This document shows, in pieces, positions 62,222 to 64,000 of a DNA stretch of 64,000 nt. Position 1 is the stretch's first letter. Every line of letters starts with the position of its first letter. The position numbers and the translations under genes are program-made. The DNA comes from Prevotellaceae bacterium UBA4301. Lineage in GTDB: Bacteria; Bacteroidota; Bacteroidia; Bacteroidales; Bacteroidaceae. The notes beneath the pieces were generated by a model. The model did not search any database, was not told the DNA's origin, and was given only the letters and a program-made list of their open reading frames with translations. The stretch is taken from contig DGUV01000056.1 of assembly GCA_002395775.1 (NCBI GenBank), forward strand, positions 168,470 to 232,469, given 5' to 3'.

Positions 62222-63904
62222 TTATTTCATGAATAGATATCCGTTGATATATAGAGATCCAGGCAGGCTGGCATTGAAGTTGGTCATGGCATATATGCAT
62301 GTTCCATGCTTTGAGCGGTACTGTATGGGATGGTTCATTACTTTGCTGTAGGATTTAAGTCTACTGATGTTCACCACGAGTGTGTCGGCGAAATCCCCAT
62401 TGTCCCTTGCAACTGGCACTACAGCTTGCTTCTGGTCTTTGCTGATATCGACATTGAAGTGCCTTTCCTCCAATCTTGTGAATCCTTGAGGGATGTCAAT
62501 GGCTACGGTGGTAGCCTCCCCATAGATGTATGTAACGTCTTGGGCTGAGTCGGCCTGTTTCGCGTAGGTCTCAAACGAGATGCTCCGGTCCTTTTGGTCG
62601 ACTACCGAACTGATGCTCTCTTTGCTGAATTGCCTCTCTATGTAAAGGAGCTTCGAGTTGATGGAGGCGGCCTGTTCTTCGGGCATGGATTGCATCAGTC
62701 TGTCGTAGGCGTCGGCCGTGAGTGGCATGGAGGCTCCAGTAGGGCCTATCAGTTGCCTAACCTCGCGGAGCAAATGCCTACGGGTGAAGTTCGAGAAATT
62801 GATGGGCAATGCCGACGTGAGCAGGAACAGGGCGGCAAAGGAGAGTCCCACCCAATGGATGCGACGGGCACGGGTGAGGTAGAGTCCCAGGCACACGGCA
62901 TAGAACCAGAGGTTGAGCAGGATGAGATAGAGCCGTGGGATGGTGACGCCATAGTCGATGAAGTGGCGGATGATGCCCACGGTCATCAGCAGGAGCAGGG
63001 GCGTGAGCACGAGGGGCAGGAGGCGTGCTATCTTGTTGTCGATGCTTCGTTTCTCTGACAGACGAATGGGGTAGAGGCCTATCTCAATGGCAATGCATCC
63101 CGCCATGGAGGCTATGACGAGCCACGAGACATAGCCATTGGGCAGTTCCCACTGCACCAGGATGCGGATGGCATAGGCCAGGAGTACCAATACGTAGAGC
63201 CCTTCGAGGGGTACGAAGATGTAGCGCATGACGTTGCCGAGGAAGGGCGAGCGCAGGGGCGTCGTGTCGTGCTTCTCTTCGCCATCGGGTATGCGCCCCA
63301 AAAAGAGGAGGGCGGGCAGATAGAAGGAGAAGAGCACGCCGGAGATGGTGTACCACTTCCAGCCAAGCTCGATGGCGAAGAGCCATTTGAGTGAGGTCAG
63401 CAACAAACTGAGTCCTCCCCACAGCAATAGGCCAATGCCTCCGCATACGACTAAGTTCAGAAGCAGGCGCAGGGCGAAGTTCCACGCGGGGGTGTCGTCT
63501 TCCTCCTTGCGGAAGGAAAGCAAGAGGACGGAGAGCGTCAGGGCAAATAATATGGAGGCATGCATCAGGAAGGTCTCCGTTGGATGCCCTTTGCCGAAGT
63601 CGATGGAGTAGAGATAGATGGTGTCGGCCAACAGCAGGGCGTAGGCGCCAATTTGTATGTTGTTAGTCTTCTTGTCCTCTCCGACTTCTTCAACCCATAG
63701 GGCCAGGGTAAGAGAGAGCAGAGCGCCCACGCCGAGGAAATAGCCAAGGGTGGAATTAAGAATGTCGTAGCCAGGCTCGACTAAGATGAGATAGATGAGA
63801 AACAGAGCCAATGCCGTGACAAATGACAGGGGCGCAGGAAAGCGCTTGGCGCACTTGTGTAGTGCGTTTGTCAGGGTTTGCAATATGGCGGTGTGGAACA
63901 TCAT
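62222..63904 (-). CDS. DUF4153 integral membrane protein
   Basis: A 560-residue protein with about ten to twelve transmembrane segments in its first 370 residues (SFVTALALFLIYLILVEPG, LTLALWVEEVGEDKKTNN, LYVLVLLAYAIRILVQWELP, LLPLVLTPLLLLMTVGII) and a soluble C-terminal domain of about 190 residues. It fits the DUF4153 family of unknown function. It lies 17 bp before pyrF and 46 bp after the gene at the right edge, so it belongs to the same transcript. The ATG at 63904 is followed by a second one at once; either may be used. Confidence 0.85.
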   Translation of the reverse strand: MMFHTAILQTLTNALHKCAKRFPAPLSFVTALALFLIYLILVEPGYDILNSTLGYFLGVGALLSLTLALWVEEVGEDKKTNNIQIGAYALLLADTIYLYSIDFGKGHPTETFLMHASILFALTLSVLLLSFRKEEDDTPAWNFALRLLLNLVVCGGIGLLLWGGLSLLLTSLKWLFAIELGWKWYTISGVLFSFYLPALLFLGRIPDGEEKHDTTPLRSPFLGNVMRYIFVPLEGLYVLVLLAYAIRILVQWELPNGYVSWLVIASMAGCIAIEIGLYPIRLSEKRSIDNKIARLLPLVLTPLLLLMTVGIIRHFIDYGVTIPRLYLILLNLWFYAVCLGLYLTRARRIHWVGLSFAALFLLTSALPINFSNFTRRHLLREVRQLIGPTGASMPLTADAYDRLMQSMPEEQAASINSKLLYIERQFSKESISSVVDQKDRSISFETYAKQADSAQDVTYIYGEATTVAIDIPQGFTRLEERHFNVDISKDQKQAVVPVARDNGDFADTLVVNISRLKSYSKVMNHPIQYRSKHGTCIYAMTNFNASLPGSLYINGYLFMK

Positions 63905-63950
63905 CTTTTTGGGGGTATCTGCCTTAGTTATGACTTACAACGTTCTATAC

Positions 63951-64000
63951 TTAAAGTTCCGTTTCCTTCATCCGTTCGGCATTCTCGGCCACGATGAGGT
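63951..64000 (-). CDS. C-terminal end of an upstream gene, possibly prfA
   Basis: Only the last 15 codons are in the window, ending LIVAENAERMKETEL and TAA at 63953-63951. The ending resembles that of peptide chain release factor 1 in Bacteroidetes, where prfA often precedes pyrF. The fragment is too short to be sure. Confidence 0.4.
   Translation of the reverse strand, partial: LIVAENAERMKETEL

Noticed and set aside
1..64000. tRNA, rRNA, insertion sequences, prophage or attachment sites
   Set aside because: I looked through the intergenic stretches and found no cloverleaf with CCA end, no transposase-like protein and no integrase.

Overview
The window looks like chromosomal DNA of a Bacteroidales bacterium, most likely a gut or rumen Prevotella in the broad sense (Prevotellaceae). 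Supporting signs are paired SusC/SusD genes, a fused lpxC-fabZ gene, DUF5606, DUF4924 and DUF3276 proteins, promoters of the Bacteroidetes TTTG-N19/20-TAnnTTTG type, and a GH10 xylanase fused to a feruloyl-esterase-like domain as known from Prevotella ruminicola. I see no rRNA or tRNA genes, no CRISPR array, no insertion sequence and no phage genes.

Layout, left to right. 1-2538 (minus) is the start of a large secreted protein that runs off the left edge. 2687-5611 (minus) is a translation and housekeeping block: hslR-like, pepT, pth, rplY. 5771-9614 holds a DUF3276 gene divergent from a plus-strand operon nusB-yajC-ybbR-coaE-DUF5606. 9788-11986 is the xylanase/esterase, ended by a bidirectional terminator. 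12144-21441 (minus) is a tightly spaced run: ROK kinase, large lipoprotein, DUF5723 outer-membrane-like protein, purL and a two-gene chromate transporter. 21587-30731 (plus) holds a LysE exporter, DUF4924, prfC, a Sua5-type gene, a ClC channel, fmt, a sigma factor, a 34-codon small ORF, rpe and a short comEC.

30981-53722 (minus) is a polysaccharide utilization-type locus in two transcription units. The upstream unit encodes a GH43-like and a GH128-like enzyme and ends in its own terminator. The downstream unit encodes fasciclin-SusC-SusD-fasciclin-fasciclin-SusC-SusD and also ends in a strong terminator. Its substrate is not settled; GH128 points toward beta-1,3-glucan and GH43 toward arabinose- or galactose-containing side chains. 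No HTCS, anti-sigma or other dedicated regulator is in the window.

54107-64000 (minus) is an envelope block: DUF4153 membrane protein, pyrF, lpxD, lpxC-fabZ, lpxA, a pRiA4b ORF-3-like gene, miaA and a class A penicillin-binding protein. At the right edge are the last 15 codons of another gene, perhaps prfA.

The most unusual signals are non-coding or repeat-derived. A GC-rich palindromic repeat sits in frame twice inside pyrF and once right after the lpxC-fabZ stop codon. A 22-23 bp tandem repeat family occurs directly after the stop codons of two unrelated genes. Several operon spacers are made of 7-8 bp AT-rich tandem repeats. An apparently orphan promoter preceded by three 10-bp direct repeats points antisense into the penicillin-binding protein gene.
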